Assembly: GCA_021202465.1 (NCBI GenBank)
Contig: JAJQCZ010000004.1
Span: forward strand, 62,001 to 126,000
Source of the DNA: Lachnospiraceae bacterium
GTDB lineage: Bacteria > Bacillota > Clostridia > Lachnospirales > Lachnospiraceae
Direction: 5' to 3'
Length of the DNA stretch: 64,000 bases
Positions 9,084-21,100 of this stretch are shown piece by piece (the first letter of the stretch is position 1; each line of letters opens with the position of its first letter). The position numbers and the translations under genes are program-made. The notes under the pieces are model-generated. The model was given only the letters and a program-made list of their open reading frames with translations. It did not search any database and was not told the origin of the DNA.

Positions 9084-10577
9084 ATGAGCGAGTTGTATTA
9101 CAAGAGTACCCGGAGTGACGATACCCGACTGACGGCCAGTCAGGCAATCCTGCAGGGACTTTCGCGGGATGGCGGACTGTTTGTTCCCTCCTTCATCCCG
9201 AAACTGGATGTCTCTCTGGAGACACTGTCCCATATGAGCTATCAGCAGATCGCCTATGAAGTGATGAAGCTTTTCTTCACGGATTTCACCGAGGAGGAGC
9301 TGCGTGGCTGCATCGAGCGCGCCTATGACAGCAAATTTGACACAAAGGAGATTGCGCCTTTGGTGAAGAAGGGGGATGCCTGGTTCCTGGAGCTGTTCCA
9401 CGGAGCTACGATTGCCTTCAAGGATATGGCGCTCTCGATCCTTCCGCACCTGATGATCACCTCTGCCCGGAAGAACGGCATCACCAACGATATTGTGATT
9501 TTGACGGCCACCTCCGGGGACACCGGTAAGGCGGCGCTGGCCGGATTCGCCGGTGTAGAGGGAACGAAGATCGTCGTGTTCTATCCGAAGGATGGCGTCA
9601 GCCCGATTCAGAAAAAGCAGATGGTCACGCAGCGCGGCGCGAATACCCGTGTTATCGGGATCCATGGGAATTTTGACGATGCCCAGACCGGTGTGAAGGC
9701 CATCTTCAATGACCGGGAGCTCGAGAAGGAGCTCGATGAGGCAGGATTTCAGTTCTCCTCGGCCAACTCCATCAACATTGGACGCCTGGTTCCTCAGGTC
9801 GCGTATTATGTGTACTCCTACGTGACGCTGATGGCCCGGGGCGTGCTGTGCGAGGGGGAGCCGATGAATGTGGTGGTTCCCACCGGCAATTTCGGGAATA
9901 TCCTGGCGGCCTATTACGCGAAGAATATGGGCATTCCCATGAAGAAGCTGATCTGTGCCTCCAATGAGAATAAGGCCCTGTTTGACTTCTTCCGCACCGG
10001 TACCTATGACCGGAACCGTGAATTTATCCTGACAAGTTCTCCTTCGATGGATATTCTGATTTCCAGCAATCTGGAGCGGCTGATCTATCTGGTGGCCGGA
10101 GAGAGCGCGGAGACGAATGCAACGTTCATGGAGCAGCTGAGCACGACAGGAGTGTATACTCTGCCGGAGGAAATGCGGAGCCGCCTGGCGGATTTCTGCG
10201 GTTACTATACTGACGAGGCCGGGACGGCGCAGATCATCCGCGAGACCTACGAGAAGGAAAACTATATCATGGATACGCATACGGCCGTGGCGGCCCATGT
10301 GTATAAACAGTACCGGGAGGAGACCGGGGACACGACGCCGACGGTCATCGCTTCGACGGCCAGCCCCTATAAGTTCACCCGGAGCGTCATGTCGGCGATC
10401 GATCCCAGATATGAGAATGAGGAGGATTTTGCACTCATTGATCAGCTCCATGAGCTGTCCGGCATGCCGATTCCTCAGGCAATCGAGGACATTCGTTCGG
10501 CCGAGGTACTGCATAAGACGGTCTGCGAGAAGGATGAGATGGAGCAGGTCATCAGGGAATTCCTCGGAGTGAAATAG
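9084..10577 (+). CDS. thrC: Threonine synthase
   Basis: PLP enzyme converting O-phosphohomoserine to threonine. The 497 residues match the longer (yeast/E. coli-type) thrC class: N-terminal YKSTRSDDTRLTASQAI, the PLP-lysine motif HGATIAFKDMALS, TATSGDTGKAALAGF for phosphate binding, and VVPTGNFGNILAAYYAK. Start ATG 9084 follows AAGAGG. Placement beside ilvN/ilvC fits isoleucine supply, since threonine feeds IlvA, encoded 38 kb further along. Confidence 0.96.
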   Translation: MSELYYKSTRSDDTRLTASQAILQGLSRDGGLFVPSFIPKLDVSLETLSHMSYQQIAYEVMKLFFTDFTEEELRGCIERAYDSKFDTKEIAPLVKKGDAWFLELFHGATIAFKDMALSILPHLMITSARKNGITNDIVILTATSGDTGKAALAGFAGVEGTKIVVFYPKDGVSPIQKKQMVTQRGANTRVIGIHGNFDDAQTGVKAIFNDRELEKELDEAGFQFSSANSINIGRLVPQVAYYVYSYVTLMARGVLCEGEPMNVVVPTGNFGNILAAYYAKNMGIPMKKLICASNENKALFDFFRTGTYDRNREFILTSSPSMDILISSNLERLIYLVAGESAETNATFMEQLSTTGVYTLPEEMRSRLADFCGYYTDEAGTAQIIRETYEKENYIMDTHTAVAAHVYKQYREETGDTTPTVIASTASPYKFTRSVMSAIDPRYENEEDFALIDQLHELSGMPIPQAIEDIRSAEVLHKTVCEKDEMEQVIREFLGVK

Positions 10578-10588
10578 CAAAAGAAAAA

Positions 10589-10649
10589 TTGAGTATTATA
10601 TTCAACATTGGTATAACTATGCGGACGAAATGTGTGGTATTATTATACC
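10589..10649 (+). promoter_or_regulatory. pckA promoter with downstream palindrome
   Basis: TTGAGT (10589-10594) and TATAAC (10612-10617), 17-base spacer. A palindrome GGTAT-TATT-ATACC (10636-10649) lies ~20 bases after the -10, where a roadblock repressor could bind. The regulator is unknown. Confidence 0.55.
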
Positions 10650-10700
10650 GGTAATCAAAAGGCACACAAGAGTAAGCAAGCTTTTGAGGAGGTAATGCAA

Positions 10701-12293
<1,593 letters not shown>

Positions 12294-12340
12294 GAGGACA
12301 TCTTTTATATGGATGTCATGAGAACATAGCGTAAAGAGAG

Positions 12341-12379
12341 ATCGGACAGAAGGAGATGAATTCCTTCTGTCCGATTTTT
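12341..12379 (+). terminator. Intrinsic terminator after pckA
   Basis: A perfect 14-bp stem (12341-12354 with 12362-12375, arms beginning ATCGGACAG and ending CTGTCCGAT), 7-base loop, then TTTTA. Confidence 0.92.
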
Positions 12380-12475
12380 ACGTATAAAACCGGGGCGTGC
12401 GGTGCATGCTGAACTCACAGGGCCTGTTTCGCATGAGATGCAGATGGAACAGACCCTTATGAAGGGAGAGATGAC

Positions 12476-12922
12476 ATGAATCCGCAGGAATATCAGGAAT
12501 ATATACAGCGCGTGACACCGACGCACAGCGTGGCCAGAGATTGCATCCGGGCTTTTTTTACAGGCGGAGCCATCTGTCTGCTGGGGCAGGCTTTGAATAA
12601 CTGCTTTGCCAGGCTGGGAGCAGATAAGGACACGGCGGCCGCCTTCATGCAGCTGTGCCTCATCGTGCTCAGCATACTGCTGACCGGCTTTAACATATTT
12701 CCGAAGATCGCCAGATTCGGCGGAGCCGGTGCTCTGGTACCGATCACCGGCTTTGCCAACTCGGTGGCGGCGCCGGCGATCGAGTTCCAGAAGGAAGGGC
12801 AGGTCTTCGGCATCGGCTGCAAGATATTCACGATTGCCGGACCGGTGATCCTGTACGGATTGTTTTCCAGCTGGGTGCTGGGGCTTATTTACTGGGTGCT
12901 GAAGCTGGCAGGGATCGTGTGA
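12476..12922 (+). CDS. spoVAC: Stage V sporulation protein AC-like membrane protein
   Basis: 148 residues, about the normal SpoVAC length. SpoVA proteins form the inner-membrane channel for Ca-dipicolinate uptake during sporulation and release at germination. The protein opens with a YIQRVTPTHSVARDCIRAFF segment, has several hydrophobic stretches, and carries the family core FPKIARFGGAGALVPITGFA, then NSVAAPAIEFQKEG and GIGCKIFTIAGPVILYG. Start ATG 12476 has GAAGGGAGAG upstream. Unusually, spoVAD and spoVAE are not adjacent: the next gene is mgtE on the other strand. Confidence 0.88.
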   Translation: MNPQEYQEYIQRVTPTHSVARDCIRAFFTGGAICLLGQALNNCFARLGADKDTAAAFMQLCLIVLSILLTGFNIFPKIARFGGAGALVPITGFANSVAAPAIEFQKEGQVFGIGCKIFTIAGPVILYGLFSSWVLGLIYWVLKLAGIV

Positions 12923-12979
12923 GTCCGGAAGCGTGATGCCACGGACAGCCTGCAAGAGGCGCCGGGCGGGTGTCCGCCG

Positions 12980-14371
12980 CTATGCGAGATGAAGCACCTG
13001 CAGCAGCAGAATCCAGCTGAGGCCGTAGTAGGTGATCACAGCCACGAGGTCGTTGACGGTGGTGATCAGGGGACCGGAGGCGACCGCCGGATCCACATGA
13101 AGCCGGTGGAAGAATAGAGGTGTGCAGGTCCCCACCGCACCGGAAATGACCATAGCCGCCAGGAGCGCGAGGCCGACACAGGCGGAGACAGCGAAGGAGA
13201 ATCCCAGAGACTGCCCCTTGAACAGGAAGATGTAGAGGCCGACGGCCGCGAAGGAGAGGGAACCCAGGATGCTGCCGCTGCACAGGCCGACACGCATTTC
13301 CTTCCATACCAGAGACAGCTTCTGCCGTCCGGTCAGGGTTTCATCCATCAGGACACGGATGGTGACCGCCAGAGACTGGGTGCCCACATTTCCTGCCATA
13401 TCAAGAATCAGAGACTGAAAACACATGACAATCGTCAGCTGGCTGACAACCGCCTCGAAGGCACCTACCACCGAGGAGACGACCATACCCAGAACCAGAA
13501 GGACTGTGAGCCAGGGGAGGCGCTTGCGCAGGCTCTCACGCAGCGGCTCGTGCAGATCCTCCTCCGCAGTCAGACCGGCCAGCCGGGCATAATCCTCGCC
13601 CATCTCGTCATCGACCAGTTCCACAACGCTCTGGGAGGTGATGACTCCCAGAAGGCGGTTTTCGTCATCCAGCACGGGAAGGGAGCTCTCCGAATAATCC
13701 TTCAGCCTTTCCATACAGTCGTCAATGGCCTCATGACCGTAGAAGTAGGGGTAGGAAGTGACGATGAGCTCCTCCAGCTGCGTATCCTGGCGGGCCGTGA
13801 TCAGATCCTTTAAGTCCATGGCTCCGTAGAAGGTGTCGTCCTCCGTTGTGAAAAAGAGTGTGGCGATGTTGTCATTCCGGGCGGCCTGCTCGATGAGAGA
13901 GCTCATGGCCTGCTTGACGGTCAGGGTTTCACGCAGCACAATGTAGTTTGTCGTCATCCGGCTGCCGATCTCATCCTCGTCAAAGGCCGCCACGACAGCC
14001 AGGCTGCGGCGCGCTTCCTCATCCATGAGATTCATGAGCAGGGTACGTTTTTCCCGGCCCAGCTCCCGCAGAAGAACGACGACGGTATCTGTTTCCATCC
14101 GCGACAGGATGGAGGCAGCCTTTTGCAGATTCATTTCGTCCAGATACCGGGCCGTGTCCTCTTCCTCGGTATATTCAAAAATATCCGAAAGAAATTCCGT
14201 ATCCATGATGCGAAATACACGCTTCCGCTCGGAGGCAGACAGCTCAGCCAGTACCTCCGCCAGATCATTTTCATGGAAATCCTCCAGCCGGCTGCGCAGG
14301 ACGCCGGGGGAGAGGTTTCCGCGGAGGATCGCGAGGATCTCCGCCTGGTAATCCTGTATTCTTTTCTCCAT
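12980..14371 (-). CDS. mgtE: MgtE-family magnesium transporter
   Basis: Mg2+ channel/transporter of the plasma membrane, gated by its cytoplasmic part. 463 residues: MgtE-N superhelical domain (~25-130, e.g. HENDLAEVLAELS), two CBS domains (~135-255, with YATL-type TTNYIVLRETLTVKQAM and SSLPVLDDENRLLGVITSQS), a connecting helix, and five predicted TM helices (~280-460, including GNVGTQSLAVTIRVL and SGAVGTCTPLFF). The start is preceded on the minus strand by AGGAGGAAAA. I looked for an M-box riboswitch upstream and did not recognise one. Confidence 0.95.
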   Translation of the reverse strand: MEKRIQDYQAEILAILRGNLSPGVLRSRLEDFHENDLAEVLAELSASERKRVFRIMDTEFLSDIFEYTEEEDTARYLDEMNLQKAASILSRMETDTVVVLLRELGREKRTLLMNLMDEEARRSLAVVAAFDEDEIGSRMTTNYIVLRETLTVKQAMSSLIEQAARNDNIATLFFTTEDDTFYGAMDLKDLITARQDTQLEELIVTSYPYFYGHEAIDDCMERLKDYSESSLPVLDDENRLLGVITSQSVVELVDDEMGEDYARLAGLTAEEDLHEPLRESLRKRLPWLTVLLVLGMVVSSVVGAFEAVVSQLTIVMCFQSLILDMAGNVGTQSLAVTIRVLMDETLTGRQKLSLVWKEMRVGLCSGSILGSLSFAAVGLYIFLFKGQSLGFSFAVSACVGLALLAAMVISGAVGTCTPLFFHRLHVDPAVASGPLITTVNDLVAVITYYGLSWILLLQVLHLA

Positions 14372-14861
14372 GATGCTTTTTCCTCCTATTCCGGATATAG
14401 GCTTATTCCGTGTCAGATCATCATGTAAAAATATTTTTCACATGGTAAATGCACCCCGAAATGATTCTGTCCGGGGAAAATACACGGAAAAACAGCGGGA
14501 CTGCCGCGTCCTTTGGCACATAAAAAATACGCCAGGTGCATAACCTCCCGTGTGAATCATGAATAATGATGGTTTTAAAGGGAATAGGGGTGTGAAATGC
14601 GAATCGAAGAGTTCAGCAGAAGCAGAACAGATCGCCGCGCACATCCCATTCTGTGCGACGTTCTCGACTTCGACTATCACCTGAATCCATTCTGCTCACC
14701 TGCCTTTCGCCTGTGGTTTTTCAACCTTTTGCACTATCTTAGCACAACCGCGTGGAAAGTGCCAGCCCTTTTTTCCGGAAAACTCCCGGTCGGGTTTCGC
14801 GGTCGAACCGGAGTCCGGTCGCTGCGGATACGTATAAATCCAGCGTTTCTTACATATATTT
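14372..14861. other. Gene-poor stretch between mgtE and the SpoIID-domain gene
   Basis: About 490 bases between divergent genes. Short open frames exist on both strands (for example 14597-14872 plus and 14438-14680 minus), but none has a good ribosome site together with a recognisable protein. It presumably holds the mgtE promoter and the promoter for the plus-strand gene. I could not support a specific RNA element. Confidence 0.5.
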
Positions 14862-16517
14862 ATGGAAAGTGAGCGGTACAGGGGGGACAGGCCCGGATGG
14901 GTATGGGTGAGGTGGATAGTGAGGAAGAGAAGATGGATCCTTCTGACGGCGGCTCTGTTCCTGGTAATCACCGGGGTGACATTACAGCGGCGGGCGCAGG
15001 AAATGGTATGGGAACAGGCCGGCGTGACGAAGGAAGAAGCTCTGGAGGCAGAGTGCTGCGGGGAAGCGGAGACGACAGAGGAAAATCGCATCGGTACGAC
15101 GGGAGAGGGCGCGGAAAATGAGGAGACAGAGCAGGGCGCGGAGGGAGAGAGCGAGTCAGTATCCTCCGATGCGGCGGAAGGAACTTCTGCGGAAGCGTCT
15201 GAGACTTTTGCGGATGCGGCGGCATCCTGGGGGAGTCTCGCCGTCTCCGCCGGCTCTCCGTCTTCATATCATCTCTCTGCCTTCGAACAGGAGGGCGGGA
15301 AGCTGAAGATCCGGGTGCTTATCGGGACATCGGAGTACCAGGGGCTGCTCCATGACGCTGTTCTGATCACTTCGGATGAGGATTTTATCATGGAAGGAAC
15401 GGAGCAGGATGTGGTCTATGCTGCCGGGACGGAGGTGGATGTGACGCCGGCCTTTCTGGAGCAGTATGGCGGTCAGGTCATTTTCTCGGGGGAGGGCAGC
15501 TTCTATCTGCTGAACGTGGAGAGAAGCTGCGGAACGCCTGCTTATCCCGGCACGATCGAGTGTACCAACTACAGCGGGCAGATTGGCGTTGTCAATGAGC
15601 TGCCTCTGGAGGAATATCTGGAGCGGGTGGTACCGGCGGAGATGCCGGAATCCTATGGGATGGAAGCACTGAAAGCGCAGGCCGTCTGTGCCCGCAGCTA
15701 CAGCTGTTCACAGATGCTGGCAGGGAAATACACCTCCTATGGGGCGGATGTGGATGACAGCACGGCCAGTCAGGTATACAACAATCAGGCCTGGTCGGAG
15801 ACGGCGGCGGAGGCTGTAGCGGCCACAGTGGGACAGGTTCTGGTGAGCGGGGGAGAGATCGTGGAGGCGTATTATTATTCTACGTCCTGCGGTTACGGGG
15901 CGGATGTGTCAGTCTGGTCGGATTCCGTGACCTGCAGCTATGTGGCGGCTTCCTCTCTGACGGTCAGCCGCGAGGTGCTGGATTTGTCGGAGGAGCTCTC
16001 CTTCCGCCAGTTCCTGGAGAGCAGCCAGGAGAGCTGGGACAGTGATTCCCCCTGGTTTCGCTGGACCGCTGAGCGGAGCGTCAATGAGATGACGGAGCTG
16101 GTTAATACCTGGCTGACCGGACAGGACCGAAGTCCGGTGGGGACGGTGACGGAGCTGACCGTAGAGGAACGTCTGGGAAATGGCGCTGCAGCCGTGCTGA
16201 CAGTGACCGGTACGGAAGGGAAGGCGGAGATCACGGGGACAGATAATATCCGTGACCTGCTCGGCTCTTCTTCCCTGGCTGTCACACGGCAGGACGGCAG
16301 TGCGCAGTCCGGGCTCTCCCTTCTTCCCAGCGCGTTCTTCTACGTGGAGGAGACGGAGAATGGCTGGTGTCTGTACGGAGGCGGCTTCGGTCATGGTGTT
16401 GGTATGAGTCAGGACGGAGCCGACGGCATGGCGAAGAATGGCTATTCGTATTCCTCAATTCTCTCCTTTTTCTACCGGAATGTCAGCCTGTGTCAGTTAT
16501 ATGATGCGGCAGAGTGA
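14862..16517 (+). CDS. SpoIID/LytB-domain protein, membrane anchored
   Basis: 551 residues from ATG 14862: basic N-terminus, one TM helix (~25-42, WILLTAALFLVITGV), a long acidic Glu/Ser/Ala-rich linker (~55-125), then a SpoIID/LytB domain. The domain shows LPLEEYLERVVPAEMP, then GMEALKAQAVCARSY, TASQVYNNQ and GFGHGVGMSQDGADGMA; in SpoIID the PAEMP glutamate is catalytic for cutting denuded glycan strands during engulfment. It is longer than SpoIID (~340) and no spoIIQ/spoIIID neighbours are seen, so it is a SpoIID-domain paralogue rather than certain spoIID. The start is unsure: no clear ribosome site precedes ATG 14862, and the AGGGGGG at 14879 lies inside the frame. Confidence 0.85.
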   Translation: MESERYRGDRPGWVWVRWIVRKRRWILLTAALFLVITGVTLQRRAQEMVWEQAGVTKEEALEAECCGEAETTEENRIGTTGEGAENEETEQGAEGESESVSSDAAEGTSAEASETFADAAASWGSLAVSAGSPSSYHLSAFEQEGGKLKIRVLIGTSEYQGLLHDAVLITSDEDFIMEGTEQDVVYAAGTEVDVTPAFLEQYGGQVIFSGEGSFYLLNVERSCGTPAYPGTIECTNYSGQIGVVNELPLEEYLERVVPAEMPESYGMEALKAQAVCARSYSCSQMLAGKYTSYGADVDDSTASQVYNNQAWSETAAEAVAATVGQVLVSGGEIVEAYYYSTSCGYGADVSVWSDSVTCSYVAASSLTVSREVLDLSEELSFRQFLESSQESWDSDSPWFRWTAERSVNEMTELVNTWLTGQDRSPVGTVTELTVEERLGNGAAAVLTVTGTEGKAEITGTDNIRDLLGSSSLAVTRQDGSAQSGLSLLPSAFFYVEETENGWCLYGGGFGHGVGMSQDGADGMAKNGYSYSSILSFFYRNVSLCQLYDAAE

Positions 16518-16644
16518 AGCCATACGGCGTCGGAGGGACGAAGCCGCAGATAAACATCGGCCTGAACAGCATGGTATATTAAAAAAACAAAAGAATCCAT
16601 ACAAAAAAAGTAAGAAAATTAAGTTTTTTTGTCCCGGGATATTG

Positions 16645-16673
16645 TTGACATCGCTTTTTGAGTGACTTATAAT
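16645..16673 (+). promoter_or_regulatory. Full-consensus promoter for icd
   Basis: TTGACA (16645-16650), 17-base spacer, TATAAT (16668-16673): an exact sigma-A consensus, with T/A-rich sequence upstream. High expression is expected unless repressed. Confidence 0.9.
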
Positions 16674-16732
16674 TTACCTATACCACGGGTGCGCATGAGA
16701 CATGCAGCCCGACTTTAAGGAGGATGATTCCA

Positions 16733-17959
16733 ATGGACAAGATCAAAATGACCACCCCTCTGGTGGAAATGGATGGCGACGAGATGACTCGTGTTCTGTG
16801 GCAGGTTATCAAGGACGAGCTGCTGCTGCCCTTCATTGATCTGAAGACTGAGTATTATGATCTGGGACTTCCGAAACGTGAGGAGACCAAGGATCAGATT
16901 ACTGTAGATTCCGCGAACGCAACCAAGAAGTACGGCGTAGCTGTCAAGTGCGCGACCATCACTCCCAACGCAGCCCGCGTGAAGGAGTATAACCTTTCCC
17001 AGATGTGGAAGAGCCCGAACGGCACGATCCGTGCGATCCTGGACGGCACCGTGTTCCGTGCTCCGATCCTGGTGAAGGGAATTGAGCCCTACGTGAAGAA
17101 CTGGACCAAGCCCATCACCATCGCCCGTCATGCCTATGGCGACGTGTACAAGAGCGTGGAACTGAAGGCGGATCAGCCCGGTGTTGCCAAGCTGGTGTTC
17201 GAGGGTGCGGACGGCACCACGCAAGAAGAGACCATCTTCGAGTTCACTGAGCCCGAGGGCGGCGTGCTGCAGGGTATGCACAACCGCCGCAACTCCATCC
17301 GCAGCTTCGCCCGCAGCTGCTTCAACTATGCGCTGGATACGAAGCAGGATGTGTGGTTTGCGACCAAGGATACTATCTCCAAGAAGTACGACCATACCTT
17401 CAAGGATATCTTTGCTGAGGTGTTCGAGAACGAGTACAAGGAGAAATTCGAGGCGGCCGGTATCACTTACTTCTACACTCTGATCGACGACATCGTGGCC
17501 CGCGTGATTCGTTCCGAGGGCGGCTACATCTGGGCCTGCAAGAACTACGACGGCGACGTGATGTCCGATATGCTGGCGACTGCGTTCGGTTCCCTGGCGA
17601 TGATGACCTCCGTGCTGGTTTCCCCCGATGGGAATTACGAGTACGAGGCTGCGCACGGCACCGTGCAGAGACATTACTATCAGCATCTGGAAGGCAAAGA
17701 GACTTCCACCAACTCCGTGGCGACGATCTTCGCGTGGACCGGCGCTCTGAACAAGCGCGGCGAGCTGGACAACCTGCCTGAGCTGCAGAAGTTCGCCAAG
17801 GCTCTGGAAGCTGCGACCATCGAGACCATCGAGGACGGCGTCATGACCAAGGATCTGGCCCTGATCACCACCATGGACAAAGATAAGGTGCAGAAGGTCA
17901 ACTCCAATGACTTCATCAAGGCCATCCGTGCGAGACTGGAGAAGAAGCTGGAGGCGTAA
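16733..17959 (+). CDS. icd: Isocitrate dehydrogenase (NADP-type)
   Basis: Oxidatively decarboxylates isocitrate to 2-oxoglutarate. The start at ATG 16733 sits 9 bases after AAGGAGG; ATG 16724 overlaps the end of that site. The 408-residue product belongs to the homodimeric IDH class found in eukaryotes and many anaerobes, shown by VEMDGDEMTRVLWQVIKD, KSPNGTIRAILDGTVFR, ITIARHAYGDVYK, and IWACKNYDGDVMSDMLA with the metal-binding aspartates. The glutamate synthase genes follow, so its product can go directly to glutamate. Citrate synthase and aconitase are not in the window. Confidence 0.95.
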   Translation: MDKIKMTTPLVEMDGDEMTRVLWQVIKDELLLPFIDLKTEYYDLGLPKREETKDQITVDSANATKKYGVAVKCATITPNAARVKEYNLSQMWKSPNGTIRAILDGTVFRAPILVKGIEPYVKNWTKPITIARHAYGDVYKSVELKADQPGVAKLVFEGADGTTQEETIFEFTEPEGGVLQGMHNRRNSIRSFARSCFNYALDTKQDVWFATKDTISKKYDHTFKDIFAEVFENEYKEKFEAAGITYFYTLIDDIVARVIRSEGGYIWACKNYDGDVMSDMLATAFGSLAMMTSVLVSPDGNYEYEAAHGTVQRHYYQHLEGKETSTNSVATIFAWTGALNKRGELDNLPELQKFAKALEAATIETIEDGVMTKDLALITTMDKDKVQKVNSNDFIKAIRARLEKKLEA

Positions 17960-17994
17960 GAGCCATCCGACTCAGACACAGATGAATTCGTTTA

Positions 17995-18027
17995 CCCCGA
18001 CAGGGAATTCCCCTGCCGGGGTTTTTT
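17995..18027 (+). terminator. Intrinsic terminator after icd
   Basis: Stem CCCCGACAGGG (17995-18005) with CCCTGCCGGGG (18011-18021), one internal A/C mismatch, loop AATTC, followed by six T. It separates icd from the gltBD promoter. Confidence 0.92.
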
Positions 18028-18060
18028 CTGTCTGCGCAGAAGACATACGGGCGCGAAGTT

Positions 18061-18134
18061 TATTTCGTTAAAACTAAATAAAATAAAATTTAATGGCATC
18101 TAAACTTGACAAAATAAAGTACTGGTATTATAAT
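18061..18134 (+). promoter_or_regulatory. Full-consensus gltBD promoter with AT-rich upstream tract
   Basis: TTGACA (18106-18111), 17-base spacer, TATAAT (18129-18134). The ~45 bases upstream are nearly all A/T and resemble an UP element. No LysR-type gltC regulator is adjacent. Confidence 0.88.
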
Positions 18135-18161
18135 CTACTCCAGTATGTAAGGAGGTAGGCT

Positions 18162-21100
18162 ATGAACAGACAGGAACAGCAGGGACTGTACCGCGAAGAA
18201 TTCGAGCACGACAACTGCGGCATCGGTCTCGTTGTGGATATGAAGGGCAGGCCCAGCCATGATACGGTAGACAGCACACTGAAGATCGTCGAGAACCTGG
18301 AGCACCGGGCCGGAAAGGACGCGGATGGCAAGACCGGCGACGGCGTGGGTATTCTGCTGCAGATTTCCCATCGCTTTTTCAGCAAGGCGATGGCAGCCCA
18401 GGGGGTTGATCTGGGCGGTCCCAGAGAGTACGGCATTGCGATGTTTTATTTTCCGCAGAAGGAGCTGGCCAGAAAACAGGCGCAGAAGATGTTTGAGATC
18501 GTGGTACGCCAGGAGGGAATGGAATTCCTGGGCTGGAGAGAGGTTCCTACTTCTCCGGAAATTCTCGGACAGAGAGCCCTTGACAGCATGCCGGGCATCT
18601 GGCAGGGCTTTGTGAAGAAACCGGCGGATGTGGCCTGCGGTATTGATTTTGACCGGAAGCTGTATGTGGCGCGACGGGTCTTTGAGCAGAGTAATGATAA
18701 TACGTACGTGGTTTCCATGTCGAGCCGGACCATCGTCTATAAGGGCATGTTCCTGGTGGGGCAGCTGCGTGATTTCTATCTTGATCTGCAGGATGAGGAG
18801 TATGAGTCCGCCATCGGCATCACGCATTCCCGGTTCAGCACGAATACGAATCCCAGCTGGGAGCGTTCGCATCCCTACCGAATGCTCGTACATAACGGCG
18901 AGATCAATACCATTAACGGAAATGTGGATAAGATGACGCTGCGGGAAGAGAAGATGGAGTCGCCGGTCATGCCGGAGCAGCTTCACAAGGTTCTTCCTGT
19001 GGTGGATCCCAGCGGTTCCGATTCGGCCAGACTGGACAATGTCATCGAGTTCCTGGTGATGAACGGTATGGATCTGCCGCTGGCCGTGATGATCACGATT
19101 CCCGAAGCATGGCTCAACGACAAGACCATGAGTCTGGCCCGGAGGAATTTTTACAAATACTATGCGACGATGATGGAACCCTGGGATGGTCCCGCTTCTA
19201 TCATTTTCACGGATGGCGACCTGGCGGGCGCCGTTCTGGACCGCAACGGGTTCCGGCCGTCCCGCTACTATATCACGGATGATGATAAACTGATCCTTAC
19301 CTCGGAGGTCGGTGCGCTGGAAGATCTCGATGAGGCGCATGTCGTGCGCAAGGATCGCCTGCGTCCCGGCAAGATGCTCCTGGTGGATACGGTGAAGGGT
19401 GTGCTGGTGGATGATGACCAGCTCAAGAACCGTTATGCCAACCGGCAGCCCTTCGGTGAGTGGCTGGATAACCATCTGGTGCCGCTGAAGAAGCTGAAGG
19501 TCCCGAACGAGCGCTATCCGCACTACGATGCAGAGACCCGGGCCCGCCTGCAGAAGGCGTTCGGGTACAGCCATGAGGATTTCCGGACTTCTATCCTGAC
19601 AATGGCAGAGACGGGATCGGAACCGATCGCGGCTATGGGCGCGGACAATCCGCTGCCGGTTCTTTCCAAGCGCCGTCAGCCGCTGTTTACCTATTTCAAA
19701 CAGCAGTTCGCGCAGGTGACGAACCCGCCACTCGATGCGCTGCGTGAGGAGATTGTGACCTCGACGCGCGTGTATCTGGGAAGCACCGGGAACCTGCTCG
19801 AAGAGAAGGCGGAGAACTGCAATGTTCTCAGTATCGATGACCCGATCCTGACAGACACTGATATGATGAAGATCCGTGCTATGAAGGTGCCGGGACTGCA
19901 GGTCGATACGGTTTCCATTCTCCATTATAAGGGCACGAAGCTTGACAAGGCGCTGAAGAACCTCTTCTCCGAAGTTGATTACTGTTACAAGAACGGGACG
20001 AACATTCTGATCCTGTCTGACCGGGGTGTGGATGAGAATCATGTACCGATTCCGTCGCTGCTGGCTGTCTCAGCTGTGCGTCAGCATCTGGTGCGTTCCA
20101 AGAACGGCAGCAATATGTCGCTGATCCTGGAGTCCGGCGAACCCCGTGAGGTACATCATTTCGCGACGCTGATGGGCTTCGGTGCGGTAGCCATTTATCC
20201 TTATCTGGCACATGAGACGATCTATCAGCTCGTGAAGGAAGATATCCTGAAGAAGGATTATCACACGGCGGTGGATGATTATAATTACGCGGTGCTGCAC
20301 GGCATCACGAAGATCACTTCCAAGATGGGTATCTCCACGCTGCAGTCCTATGAGGGCGCCAAGGTCTTCGAGGCCATGGGCATTGATGCGGATGTCGTGG
20401 AGCAGTACTTTACCGGAACGACCAGCCGCATCGGCGGCATCAGTCTGAAGGATATGGACCGTCAGACCGATCAGCTGCACTCGACGGCGTTTGATCCGCT
20501 GGGTCTGCCGGTGGATCTGACACTGAACAGTACCGGCGGTCACAAGATGCGTTCCGGCAAGGAGGACCATCTGTACAATCCGCTGACGATTCACCTGCTG
20601 CAGCAGGCCTGCTGGACCGGCAGCTATGATCTGTTCAAACAGTATGAAGCGGCCGTCATTGGCGAGGATCGTGAGACGAACCTGCGCAGCCTGATCGATA
20701 TCGTATACCCGGAGGGAGGCGGCATCCCGATCGAAGAGGTGCAGAGCGTCGAAGAGATCGTGAAGCATTTCCGGACGGGCGCCATGTCCTATGGCTCTCT
20801 GTCTCCGGAGGCGCATGAGACGCTGGCCGTGGCCATGAATCATCTGGGCGGCCGCTCCAACACCGGCGAGGGCGGACAGCCTGAGGAGAGGAGCGCACCC
20901 AACGCCGACGGCATCTGGAGAGGTCATGCGATCAAGCAGGTGGCTTCCGGCCGCTTCGGTGTGACCAGCCATTATCTGGTGGATGCCAAGGAGCTGCAGA
21001 TCAAGATCGCACAGGGCGCGAAGCCCGGTGAGGGCGGACATCTGCCCGGCGCCAAGGTCTATCCCTGGGTTGCTGAGACGCGGAACTCTACGCCCGGCGT

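Noticed and set aside
8985-10580. Long minus-strand open frame (531 codons) opposite thrC
   Set aside because: It mirrors the codon pattern of thrC, has no family motifs and no ribosome site; thrC on the plus strand is certain.
14372-14600. M-box Mg2+ riboswitch upstream of mgtE
   Set aside because: The conserved M-box core was not found on the minus strand upstream of the start.
18135-20042. Long minus-strand open frame (635 codons) opposite gltB
   Set aside because: Antisense shadow of a highly conserved gene; His/Leu/Arg-rich product without any recognisable domain.
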